From contig NC_061075.1 in NCBI RefSeq assembly GCF_021917145.1, positions 1,168,215 through 1,232,214 on the forward strand: a stretch of 64,000 nt of DNA, given 5' to 3'. The position numbers and the translations under genes are program-made. The DNA is from Hypomesus transpacificus (lineage: Eukaryota; Chordata; Actinopteri; Osmeriformes; Osmeridae). The number at the start of each line of letters is the position of its first letter. Position 1 is the first letter of the stretch. Shown here piece after piece: positions 44,729-55,815 of the stretch. Below the pieces are notes generated by a model. The model saw only the letters and a program-made list of their open reading frames with translations, was not told the origin of the DNA and did not search any database.

Positions 44729-47700
44729 TCAGCTGAACGCCTCGTCATCTGTGTCCTCGATAAGAACCTTGGTGTCTTTCTTGGACCTGAAAAACACAAC
44801 ACACACACACACACAGAGACACACACACACAGACACACAGATAATCAGACTAATGTAGGCTTAACGGGTCCCACCCTCTCTCTGCCCATCAGGGAAAGTC
44901 TCTCCTGGATGTGATCCTAATGCCATCACCCCAAAAAAGACAAAAAAGAATATATACGTGCTTGTGTGTGTGTGTGTGAGAGGACGTACTGCGAGGACAG
45001 CAGCGGTCGCCGTAGCGACAGGCTGTAAGAGCGCTTCCAGCTCTTCTTGCCCTGGCGGTTGCGGACACCGTCCTCCTGGTCCATCATCTGCTCCAGCAGG
45101 GTCTGGTCGTCTGCGTTCAGGGGAGCCACAGAGATGTCCCGCACCGCACGGAACTCTCCACAGTTATTCAGGTGCTCGTTCTCCAGGCGGAAGAAGTTCC
45201 ACACAAAACGCCTGAGAGGGGGAGGGAGAGGGAGGAGGGGTGGGGTGGGGTGGAAGGTAGGGAGGAGGAGGGGGAGGGTGGAAGGTAGGGAGGAGGAGGG
45301 TGGAGGGTGGAAGGTAGGGAGGAGGAGGGGGAGGGTGGAAGGTAGGGAGGAGGAGGGTGGAAGGTAGGGAGGAAGGAAAGGGCAATAGGAGGAAAGAGTG
45401 CATGTGTGAAAGGCATGAGAGTGGATCGTGAAAGAGAGGAAGGTCTCAAAACAGAGAGAGCCAGAGAGAGACAGTGAGCGTGTCTGAGTGAGCAAGAACA
45501 AGAGAAAGAGAGAGAGAGAGAGTGTGTGTGTGGCGTCCTACCTGAAGACCTCGAGGGGGGCCAGCACGGTGGCTACGATGTCGCCCACCGAGGGGATGCT
45601 GGTCATGGTGGTTAGGGAGATCTGGATGGTCCAGGCGAAACGCAGGATCACATCCTCGATGATGGCACAGTAGTAGTACGCCTAGGGGGCACAGGGGCTA
45701 GTGAGAGTGTGTGAGAGTGTGTGTGAGTTTGTGTCAGTGTGTGTGTGTGTATGAGAGAGAGTGTGTGTGTGTGAGTGTGTGTCAGTGTGTGTGTGTATGA
45801 GAGAGAGTGTGTTTGTGTCAGTGTGTGTCAGTGTGTGAGTGTGTGTGTGTATGAGAGAGAGTGTGTGTGTGTGTCAGTGTGTGAGTGTGTGTGTGTCAGT
45901 GTGTGTGCCTCCTCACCTTGTGAGGGTAGACGATCTCCTCCCTCAGGAAGGTGTTCTCCCCGGCCCCGCGGTCAAACAGGCCCCAGTCCATCCTCAGGTC
46001 CCAGATGAGCGTGTACAGAGAGCTGACAGCCGAGAAGATGATGAGCAGGTACAGGAACATGTCGCTGTCTGAATGGCCCTGCTCTGGAACACACCAGGAC
46101 AGAGGCAGTTTTAGCGTGGATGGGGGTCAGAGGGAGTTATTGGGGGTCACAATTGCCTGTCTCCCTCTCCCTCACACACACACAGTAGAATGCAGGGCTC
46201 CTGTATTTAAACAGCTATTCCAGTCTCAGCAGTGGACTGCCCTGACACTCCCAACCACTAGAGGGCGCACCTCCACCTCCAATAAACAGGACAAGCAAAA
46301 GCTGACTCATGTCATTCAATTCAAATAGGAATAATCTCTTCACATTTAGGCTTAGTCTGTCTATGTTTGAACTCAAACTCTCTTTTTTGCTTTAGTCTTT
46401 TTTCCCCCCATGTCTAATTTCAGTGTAACTTCAGTGAGATCAGTGTAACTTCAGTGAGATCAGTGTAACTTCAGTGAGATCAGTGTAACTTCAGTGAGAT
46501 CAGTGTAACTTCAGTGATGCAGGTTTATTTAGTCATTTAGCAGACGCTCTTATCCAGAGCGACTTACAGTAAGTACAGGGATATTCCCCCCGAGGCGCAA
46601 CGTCATTTGGCTCGGCCGGGAATCGAACTGGCAACCTTCAGATTACTAGCCCGATTCCCTAACCGCTCTGCAACCTGACTCACCACACTTGTTTACTTGA
46701 GTGTGGACGCTTCTTCACTAGCTGCCGTGGTAACTCTGCTTCCAAACAGTCACCACAGCGTCCCATTGTGCCAACTGTCGTGTCGTGTTGATGCTTGTCA
46801 CAAGCGCCGTGTTGTGATTGGCTGACACCCAGGGCTCCCTCCCCCCTGCTGCTGCTGTATACACACTTCTCAGCCTGGAGGGTTGTGTGTGTGTGTCTGT
46901 GTGTGTGTGTGTGTGTGTGTGAGGTGTTCCAAGACTGGATCTCTCTGAGTGGAGCAGCCTCCCATTGTAACAGGAAAGAGCTGTGTGTGTGTGTCCATGT
47001 GCCCTAACACACAGTGACAGGCTTACATCCAACAAAGCAACAGGAGACCATGTAGTCGTCGTCCCCCCCCCCCCCCTCCTCTCTGTTAACTAGGGGACCT
47101 GTTTAGACCAACACACACAGATCAGACAAATCAGTAGACCTGACAGATCATCCAGCACTTCTGCTGTGTGATCCGCTCATGCCCGTGTGTGTGTGTGTGT
47201 GTGCGTGTGTGTGTTTAGGTGTGGCAGGTTATCGCTGGCTGGACTCAAGAGCTCAGACTTTGAACCTTGGACAGGCAACTGTGTTTGTGTGTGTGTGGGG
47301 GGGTTGTCTGTGCATATGCTTTTGTGGCAGACTGGGTCGATTCATAGCCTACACGGGTGTACAAACACACACACACACACACACACAGCAGGCTGATCCA
47401 TCCATCATGGTCAAATCATCCCACTTACTACCCACCAGGAGACAGGGACAGACCCTGGGTCATCCCTCACAGATAACTCTCCCCCTCTCCTCTCCCTCCC
47501 TCAGTCCCCAGTGTGTTCCCAAGTCACCCCAGCCTCTTCCTGGCTCCCACACAGCCCGTATGTCTTACCATATTAGTAGTACCTAGTAGTCATCTCACTA
47601 ATACCAAACAGTTTTGCCTCCACCAAACCCCAGAGACAGACGGTAAGGCAGAAAGCAAAGTGACATTGAACACACACTGTTCATGTGATGATGAAAACAA

Positions 47701-50700
47701 CACGTTAAGACACCGCCCCAAACCGCCCTCATCTCCAGGAGAGCTCTTCAGAGGTCCAGTCCAGGGCTACTGGACCTCCTTAGGGCTCGCTAGCTATGAC
47801 TGACTCATGCTGACTCAGCCCCCGGACAGCATTCTGGTGGGGGAGCTGTGGGTCCTTATGGCTGAGAGCTCATGCCGCCAGTTAAAAGGCTAGGCTAGGG
47901 CTTAGCGTGATGCTAACCGATCCACACGCTCCATTAGACAAGACCCTACAGGGCTGAGGGGGGCTTCCTGGTCATCGAGCGCTCAATAGGGGTTATCGGT
48001 GGTCACAATTGCCTGTCCCCCCCCCCCCCCCCCCTCCCTCTCTCACTCACTCACACACACACAATGCAGGGAGCATCTGCAGTGTGTACCGACAGTGACA
48101 GGTCCTGGAATCCAGGAAAAGCAATCAATCCCCGCTCTTTAGTGTCTGGTTGTTTGTTATCTACCACTGTGGTTGTCTTGTAACGCTGCACAGGTCATTA
48201 AGAACCTGCCATCTGCTACCCTTGTTTACAATCGATTCTTTTTTTTTATCTGTCTTCTCTGCTCATTCATGTACTCATCCAGTGACTCACTCATTCATCT
48301 ATACATTAATAGATTCATTTATTTGTACATTTATGGATTGGTTAATTTCATGTGTAGCAGAAAGCTGGCTGTCAGTCGTCCGGTCAGTACCCCTCCCAGA
48401 CACGAGGGAAGAGATGATAGAGAGGGTCTGGTCTGAGCAGGGGTGAAGCAAGGGTCAGCCTGTATCAGAACACTGTCTGTGTGTGTGTGTGTGTCTGCGT
48501 ACGTGTGTGTCTGTGTATGTGTGCGCGTGCGTGTGTGTGTCTGTCTGTGTGTGTGTGTACCCTATCTCTATTCCAGCAGTGTACGTCCACTAGAGATTAT
48601 TGTACTCTGGAGTACGTATTTCTGCCGCAGGCAAGTAATTACAGCATACACTCCTCCAGCAAGTCCTCCCTCCTTCTCTCCCTCCCATCGGTCTCCTCTA
48701 ACTAGTCCATCCTCCTCTCCTCCCTCCCTCCCTCCCTCCCTCCCTCCCTCCCTCCCTCCCTCCCTCCCTCCCTCCCTCCCTCCCTCCCTCTCTCCCTCTC
48801 TCCTCTAACTAGTCCATCCTCCTCTCCTCCCTCCCTCCCTCCCTCCCTCCCACCCTCCCTCCCTCCCTCCCTCCCTCCCTCCCTCCCTCCCTCCCTCCCT
48901 CCCTCCCTCCCTCCCTCCCTCCCTCCCTCCCTCTCTCCTCTAACTAGTCCATCCTCCTCTCCTCCCTCCCTCTCTCTGTACAGCTCCAGTCTTTTGTCCT
49001 CTGACATCCCTCGCTCCCTCCACTCCTTTAGTCCTTCCTTCATTCCCTGGTTTCACTTATTGTGGTTCATTTCTGGGTCCCACCTCTCGGTCTACAGTAG
49101 ATCTCAGCCAGTAGATCTCTCCGTCTCTCTCTCTGTCTCTCTCTCTGTCTCTCTCTCTGTCTCTCTCTCTGTCTCTCTCTCTCATAAAACCATCATAGCC
49201 TATAGCAGTATAGACAACACAGCAGTATCTCGGTCCCTTTGAGCCTGGTTAGTTCATAAAGGCATTCCTATGGGGCTTTATTAGCAATAGAGCTAGCGTT
49301 AGCGCCAGGCTCTCCTGCATGCTAAGCAGCTGTGCGGATAACGCTAATGCACAGCAACACATCCCACACTGATCCTGGATCAACACGAGGCCTCTCCGTC
49401 AGGGCTGACGTCCTGGATCCCCTGGAGAGCCAGGATATCCTCATCGCACCACAGCTGAATTAACGTCAACAGTTAGGCCTCAAAGCTCACCCCCTCGCCA
49501 TCTAACATTCCGATGAGTCACAATCCAACGTTATCTACTCAACATTCTAGTTTTTTTTCATCTGTTATGTGTATCCGGCTAACCAGCTCTCTAACATGTT
49601 TTTTTGGCCGTGCCCATCAGTTCAAAGCGATGTCTTGACTACCAAAACACTGCTCCAGGACGGAGGAGCGTTCCCCCGCAGACGGAGGAGCGTTCCCCCG
49701 CAGACGGAGGAGCGTTCCCCCGCAGACGGAGGAGCGTTCCCCCGCAGACGGAGGAGCGTTCCCCCGCAGACGGAGGCAGCTCCTGCTCCGAGGGGAGAGC
49801 AGGTTCCTGGGGGTCTGGGCCTCGGGGTGAGGCTGGCCTCGGGGTGAGGCTGGCCTCGGGCCTGCTTGCTGGGCGAACAGCCAGAGGGCATGTCTGCACA
49901 GGGCCAGCAGAGCTGTGACGGCAGGAGGCCAGCTGGGAGGACAGGACCTCACGCTGTCCTCTGCTCTGCTCTGCTGGCTGGTGCTAAAACTAGATCCTAT
50001 TCACATCCAGGGTACACTCTTTAATCCACCTAAGCTTTGAAGAATGTGTTCATTCAAAACAAATTAATGAATCAATAAGAAATGTACTTCAAACATCTAG
50101 TGCTATGGATAACTAACAACAAACACTTTCCAGAACACTTGGAATTGGTAGCCATGCCAACAACGTAGAGTTAAGTGATCATTTCTTGTATTCCTCTTGG
50201 TTTCATCTTTTCTTTCACGCACCCTTCATCCCCCCTCACTTAACCCCTCCACCTCTCCATTAGCAGGAGGATAGAAAGGAGGGATGAGAGGAGTGATGGA
50301 GACTTCAGACGGCATAGAAGATGACAAGCGGCTGCTAGCCAGCCTGGCGTCGTTCAGCAGGGAAACCTTCGAATGGTTTGCTTCCTCCAACAACCCCACA
50401 CCTCTCCAACTCCTCTTTCTCCCTCCCTCCATCTTTCTCTCTCTCTGTCTCTTTCTCTTTATCAGTTGCCTTTTCATGTGTTTGCTATTATCAAGAATGG
50501 TTGCACACATGCACAAACACACACACGCACACACATTGATCTAAATTCAAATCAACGAATGAACCTGGAGGTCCTGCTGAGATGTAACATTTGGAGGGTT
50601 GAAAGGTTGGGCTCAAGTTAGAAGGAGCTGGCATTTCCAAGATAAATATATAATTGTGCCATGTCATCGAATAGCAACTACATCAACTCCAAACTGGTGA

Positions 50701-51477
50701 AAACAGCTTAGCGATCGGCTTTGAACTCAGTAGCTGGAACAGAGCAGCGAGACTTAGCTAGGAGACAAGCATGGATAAGTGAGTCTCTGTACACTGTCTC
50801 TCTGTGATAAGACTTCTAAAACCACAATAACCTGGATCGAATCGTCCCGCTGTCTGGAGGGAAGAGCCTTGACTTCTAATGACCACATCTATCCTGCTTG
50901 ATAGGCCACTTTCTTCTCTGTCTGCGACCGTCTCTCTGTTCCCCCTCCCTGGCTCTCTCTCTTCCTCCCTGGCTCTCTCTCTTCCTCTCTGTCTCCCTCC
51001 CTCTCCCTGTATTCATGTGGAGATGTTGTTCCTCTCTGTCTCCTGATCGCTGCCTGAGTCTATACACCTCCCACGCATCCTTCTACAACACTACAGACAG
51101 CCGCTCAGTGTCTCTTAGAGAAAGCTACAGGGAGAAACTCGTCATGACTCCATCAGACAGACCAGCCTTGGGTATCCTAGGTACGGTAGCTCCATGTATC
51201 CAGACCGTTTGTTCAACAAGATTGTCCCACAATCCCTTTTGTGTGTGTGTCCTACTGATGTGTGTGTGTGTGTGTGTGTGTGTCCTACTGATGTGTGTGT
51301 GTGTGTGTCCTACTGATGTGTGTGTGTGTGTGTGTGTGTGTCCTACTGATGTGTGTGTGTGTGTGTCCTACTGATGTGTGTGTGTGTGTCCTACTGATGT
51401 GTGTGTGTGTGTGTGTGTGTGTCCTACTGATGTGTGTGTGTGTGTGTCCTACTGATGTGTGTGTGTGTGTCCTACTG

Positions 51478-51520
<43 letters not shown>

Positions 51521-52946
51521 ATACTGATGTGTGTGTGTGTGTGTGTGTGTCCTACTGATGTGTGTGTGTGCGTGTGTGTGTCATACTGACGTGTGTGTGT
51601 GTGTGTCATACTGACGTGTGTGTGTGTGTCATACTGACGTGTGCGTGTGTGTCCTACTGATGTGTGTGTGTGTGTCATACTGACGTGCGTGTGTGTGTCC
51701 TACCTTTGTGAGTGCTGTACAGAGCAGCGAAGGTGACCACAAAGAAGGTGGTGGAGTATTTGCCGGCGTTGACCAGGTGAGGAAACGCCCGCTTGGTGTC
51801 ACGGTAACGCCTCAAACACTGGACGAAGCGGAACCAGGCGGGCAGACACTGGATGATGGCACGCAGGCCGTATGAGTAGGAGTGGCACATGTAGTCACCT
51901 GGCAGGGGGGAGGGAGGAGGGAGGAGGAGGGGGGAGGGAGGGAGGGAGGGTGGGAGGGGGGGAAGAGGGAGGTAGGTGTAACCAAACTGTCTGCCGATTT
52001 TTGAACCAGTGAGCATGTGTGTGTGTGTGTGTGTTTTAGGCATGTGTGTGTCCTCACTTTTGTGAACAGGCAGCAGGCCGTCTCGTTCGTTCCACTTGAG
52101 CTCAAACACGTAGAAACAGACGAGGTACTCCAGGTCCATCAGAACAATCACCAGAGAGTTGAGCTGGTCAGCCAGCCAGAAGTCTGCAAACTCCACGCGG
52201 TGGAACGGAGCTGTGAACACACGGAACTGAGGGAGGAGAGGAGAGGAGAGGAGGGAGGAGACATTCATTACGAGGAGCCACATCAGGCGAGAGATCTTGT
52301 CTCATCCAGCAGGGTGGTTGTGGTCCTGGTTACTGACCAGGACAGGTGGAGGGGCCCTTACACCCCGCCCCCCGCCCCCCCACACCCCTCATACACCCCC
52401 GCCCCCCCTCCCCCCTCATACACCCCCGCCCCCCTCCCCCCTCATACACCCCCGCCCCCCTCATACACCCCCCGCCCCCCTCATACACCCCCGCCCCCCT
52501 CATACACCCCCGCCCCCCCCTCATACACCCCCGCCCCCCTCCTCCTCTTGCTGCCCTCAGGCTCACAATGACATTCACCAGCTACTGTACACACACACGC
52601 AACGCACACGCACACGCACTCCCTCACCCTTACCTTCCCCTCACACACACACACTCCACCTCCTCCCCCACCCATACAACTGAGCCACAGATGTCAAATG
52701 ACTATTGATCCACCCCATAATATATACTAACTCCTTTGCAATATATATTCTCCCTCCCCCTCTCAATCTGTGTCTGTATTGATGATATTGATCGTCTCTC
52801 CATCCTATGGCCTTCTCTCTCTGGGACAGGCTGCTGTTGACAGCAGAGGTGTTCATTTGAAAGACAAACACTGCAGGTCCTCAGGTGGATTCAGAGGTTG
52901 GTCTTTTCATCTCAGGACATGAAATATCTGTCTGACTGACTGTCTG

Positions 52947-53019
<73 letters not shown>

Positions 53020-54831
53020 GACTGTCTGTCTGACTGTCTGACTGTCTGACTGTCTGACTGTCTGTCTGTCTCCAAGCCCAATCAGGACATGGTAACACTG
53101 TAGAGAGGCTGGGATACGGCCGGGGGAGAGGGAGAAGAGAGGAGGGCGGGGGAGAGAGGAAGAGAGGAGGGTGGGGGAGAGAGAGGAAGAGAGGAGGGCG
53201 GGGGAGAGAGGAAGAGAGGAGGGCGGGGGAGAGAGAGGAAGAGAGGAGGGCGGGGAAGAGAGAGGAAGAGAGGAGGGCGGGGGAGAGAGAGGAAGAGAGG
53301 AGGGCGGGGGAGAGAGGAAGAGAGGAGGGCGGGGGAGAGAGAGGAAGAGAGGAGGGCGGGGGAGAGAGAGGAAGAGAGGAGGGCGGGGAAGAGAGAGGAA
53401 GAGAGGAGGGCGGGGGAGAGAGAGGAAGAGAGGAGGGCGGGGGAGAGAGGAAGAGAGGAGGGCGGGGGAGAGAGAGGAAGAGAGGAGGGCGGGGGAGAGA
53501 GAGGAAGAGAGGAGGGCGGGGAAGAGAGAGGAAGAGAGGAGGGCGGGGGAGGGGGGGGAAGAGAGGAGGGCGGGGGAGGGGGGGGAGCGAGTGGGATGCG
53601 CTTGGAGGAGGGGAGGATGAGCTGGTGAAGAGTAGAGGAGAGAAAAGATGAGAGGAGGATGAAGAGAGGAGGATGGGGAAAGAGAGGGCATGGGGGAGGT
53701 TTGGGGGGAGTGGAGAGGAGGATGGAGGAGGAAGGGGGGCATCCTGATGGATTCATCCCAGTAATGATTGCGCGGTCACAGACACAGGTCCCATAGGACC
53801 AGGCTGCATTCTATTATCCCTCACCCCTCTGGCCTCCCTCCCTCTCCCACAGGGGAACCTTTCCTCTGCCCCTCCCTCCCTCCTTCATCACCTCCCCCAT
53901 CCCCACTTCCCATCAAGCTCAGACAAAGGAAAGAGGAGGGGAGGTCAGTACAGACAGGAGATGTTGTACAGATATCTGTGTACTGAGAAGGCATGAACCT
54001 GTGTGCACACACACACACACCCACACACACCCTCAAACACCCTCACACACACCCTCACACACACCCTCACACACACACACACACACACCCTCACACTCTC
54101 ACCAGCAGCTTAAGCAGCCAGAAGCGTGACTTGTAGTAGCCGGTCTTGAAGGGGTTGATGAGGAAGAGGAGGATGAAGCCGTAGAAGATGAGAGGGTTGA
54201 TCTGCATGGGCAGGTAGGTGAACTCTGAGTACAGACACGACAGGATGCTCAGACTCCACAGCACCCCCAGGAAGCCAGCGATCTGGAGGACACACACACC
54301 CACATCAGAACCATAACCTATACCACGGCAGTAAGGGCCATGGGGCTGAGAAAGGGAGAAAGCAGGTGTTATATCGTGTGTGTGTGTGTGGGGAGTTAAT
54401 GTATGTATGTATGTGTGTGTGTGTTGACCTCAAACAGGTGCTGGTGGGAGAGGTTGCTCCGGGGGTTGAGCTCGAAGATGAGGACGTGGTTGACCCCGGC
54501 CTGCCGCCAGCCGTACGTGTTGATGCCCAGCAGGAAGAGGAACTCGATCAGCAGGAAGCCGCCGCGGTAGATCCGGACCAGGGGCCACATGTTCTCACGG
54601 CTGATGAGCACTATGCCTGGGGAACAACAAGCAGGCTCTAAGAACCACCACGGAACCTTCTAGCACCCTGGTACAGCTGGACGGAGAGGGGAACGTACCA
54701 GTGAGGATGAAGGAGATGGCCAGCACGATGAAGACTCCACAGTACAGACCCACACGGAAGGTGGTCCAGGCCAGGGCAGGCTGGGGAGGAGAGAGAGAGA
54801 CACAGTGAGAGAGAGACAGAGAGAGAGAGAC

Positions 54832-54884
<53 letters not shown>

Positions 54885-55689
54885 AAGGATCAGCAGGCAG
54901 AAATCCAGGCAGACGGAAAGAAAGACAGGCATTGTAGTCAGTATTGTTTAAGAGAAGATGGAGCAGCCAAATCCTCCTGGTTGAGGTGGTGAGGTGGGTG
55001 GGTGGTGGGGTGGTCTCACCTGTGCTGCTCCCAGAGGAGGAACCCTCAGCCTCTTCATGGCCTTCTGACGATCTCCTCCTTCCAGCTCTGCAGTCACCAG
55101 GGCCTGGGGAACACACACACCTGGGTAAGAACTGGACCTCAGGCTCAGATGAGCTGAGGGATCTTCTTACAGGTGTAGAAGGCTCTGTCTGTGTGTGTGT
55201 GTGTACCTCAGTCTCAGAGATGAGCTGTGTAATCTTCTTGCAGGTGTAGAAGGGTGCCACCTCCACCTGACCCACGCGCCAGTCCGCCCCGCGAGGCGTC
55301 TCCAGGATCTTGTCATGCTTCTTCAGAATCTTCCGGAAGCCGGTGAAGTTCAGGTTCTAGAAAACGATTCAGAGATCAGGAGCTGAGAAAGCCATGGGGC
55401 TGGAGTTCTCTTTGGAGTTGGGTTAGGGTCAGAGTCAGGGGTTAAAGGTCAAAGGTCCGGGGTCTGACCTGGTAGTTCTGCAGCAGGATGAGGCTGAGGT
55501 AGAACTCGGAGAAGGCCAGCTGCAGGTCCTTGATGTTGCGGTGCTTGCAGCGTTCCTCCTGGGACAGGTGGAACACGGTCTTGCGCTTACGCAGGCCCTG
55601 GGGGGCGTTACTCTCGCGCTGCGCGTCCAGAGACGACTGCAGCTCATTCTGCAGCGTGGCGAAACGACGCTGAGCCTCAGCTAGCTTCT
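44729..55689 (-). CDS. xpr1: Xpr1, SPX/EXS-domain phosphate exporter (5' end missing)
   Basis: Twelve minus-strand exons join in frame to 617 residues plus stop: 55469-55689, 55207-55356, 55020-55103, 54699-54780, 54429-54616, 54103-54282, 52058-52226, 51704-51898, 45917-46083, 45542-45681, 44990-45211, 44729-44786. XPR1 is a plasma-membrane protein that exports inorganic phosphate and is controlled by inositol pyrophosphates binding its SPX domain; some gammaretroviruses use the mammalian protein as a receptor. The first visible exon begins at [20 protein letters not shown], near human residue 78 of 696. Transmembrane segments follow ([37 protein letters not shown]), then the EXS region ([33 protein letters not shown]). 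The tail ends TDDEAFS, where mammals have TDDEANT. Whether this is xpr1a or xpr1b cannot be told. Exons for the first SPX helices are not between 55690 and 64000 as far as I can see. Confidence 0.95.
44787..44989 (-). promoter_or_regulatory. Last xpr1 intron with CA after donor and TG before acceptor
   Basis: Read on the minus strand, the intron after exon 44990-45211 has CA repeats shortly after the donor (TG on + at 44963-44979). It ends with TG repeats before the acceptor (CA on + at about 44797-44842). Its ends could pair. Confidence 0.6.
45212..45375. repeat. GA-rich array (pyrimidine tract on the xpr1 strand)
   Basis: Units of 'ggtggaaggtagggaggagg' run from the acceptor of exon 44990-45211 outward. 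On the xpr1 transcript this is a long pyrimidine array abutting the acceptor. Confidence 0.92.
46424..46516. repeat. 20-bp minisatellite
   Basis: Five copies of 'cagtgtaacttcagtgagat' in an xpr1 intron, very uniform, so probably recent. Confidence 0.93.
46524..46682 (-). mobile_element. tRNA-headed SINE, copy 3 (xpr1 intron)
   Basis: Same family as the copies at 16451 and 19915, but reversed. On + it reads 'agtcatttagcagacgctct', 'tatccagagcgacttaca', then the reversed B box (GGAATCGAACTGG) and the reversed A box (CCTAACCGCTCTGCA). Confidence 0.82.
48660..48980. repeat. CCCT tetranucleotide arrays with a threefold larger unit
   Basis: Three (CCCT)n blocks are separated by near-identical spacers containing 'ctctaactagtccatcctcc' (starting at about 48696, 48803 and 48937). 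The arrangement points to amplification of a unit of 110-135 bp. It lies in the large xpr1 intron. Confidence 0.93.
49106..49182. repeat. TCTC/TCTG microsatellite
   Basis: Five copies of 'tctctctctctg' (12 bp) in the large xpr1 intron. Confidence 0.9.
49656..49778. repeat. 22-bp minisatellite
   Basis: About five and a half nearly identical copies containing 'cggaggagcgttcccccgca' in the large xpr1 intron. Frames open through it on both strands are repeat artefacts. Confidence 0.94.
51241..51698. repeat. TG array with regular CCTACTGATG spacers
   Basis: About 20 units of (TG)n followed by 'tcctactga' or 'tcatactga'. On the xpr1 strand it is CA-rich and lies just after the donor of exon 51704-51898. 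Confidence 0.95.
52355..52548. repeat. C-rich minisatellite (CCCCCTCATACACCCCCGCC)
   Basis: About nine copies of a 17-22-bp unit with long C runs. It lies in the xpr1 intron before exon 52058-52226, counted from the gene start. Confidence 0.92.
52923..53075. repeat. TGTC tetranucleotide microsatellite
   Basis: (TGTC)n, pure for about 80 bp, then mixed with 'tgac' units. Confidence 0.95.
53118..53590. repeat. GA/G-rich minisatellite (GAGGAAGAGAGGAGGGCGGG)
   Basis: About 18 copies of a 24-27-bp unit that adds 'ggagaga' variants to the named core. On the xpr1 strand it is a pyrimidine-rich array in the largest pre-EXS intron. Confidence 0.94.
54283..54428 (-). promoter_or_regulatory. xpr1 intron with CA after donor and TG before acceptor
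   Basis: This 146-bp intron lies between exons 54429-54616 and 54103-54282. On the minus strand it has CA repeats after the donor (TG on + at about 54401-54424) and TG just before the acceptor (CA on + at 54290-54303). Confidence 0.6.
54785..54880. repeat. GA microsatellite abutting an xpr1 acceptor
   Basis: (GA)n with CAGA interruptions; on the xpr1 transcript it is a CT tract directly before exon 54699-54780. Confidence 0.93.
55104..55206 (-). promoter_or_regulatory. xpr1 intron with CA after donor and TG before acceptor
   Basis: This 103-bp intron lies between exons 55207-55356 and 55020-55103. CA follows the donor (TG on + at about 55190-55203). TG precedes the acceptor (CA on + at about 55111-55120). 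Confidence 0.6.
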
Positions 55690-55691
55690 CT

Positions 55692-55815
55692 ACAGAGAAA
55701 GAGAGAGACATAGAGAGAGAGACAGAGAGACAGAGAGAGACAGACAGAGAGACAGAGAGAGAGAGAGACAAAGAGACAGAGAGAGAGAGACAGACAGAGA
55801 GACAGAGAGAGAGTT
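55692..55815. repeat. GA/CAGA microsatellite abutting the first visible xpr1 acceptor
   Basis: GAGA and GACAGA units; on the xpr1 strand this is a CT-rich tract leading to the acceptor of exon 55469-55689. Confidence 0.92.

Noticed and set aside
51241..51698. CRISPR-like array (regular spacers between repeats)
   Set aside because: The 'spacers' are identical to each other and the repeats are TG dinucleotides. This is a compound microsatellite in a vertebrate intron.
53171..53620. Arg/Glu/Gly-rich frame
   Set aside because: It is a translation of the GA-rich minisatellite within an xpr1 intron.
44729..55689. Viral origin for the xpr1 locus
   Set aside because: XPR1 is a host phosphate exporter named after its use as a receptor. 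The gene here has normal vertebrate exons and no viral sequence.
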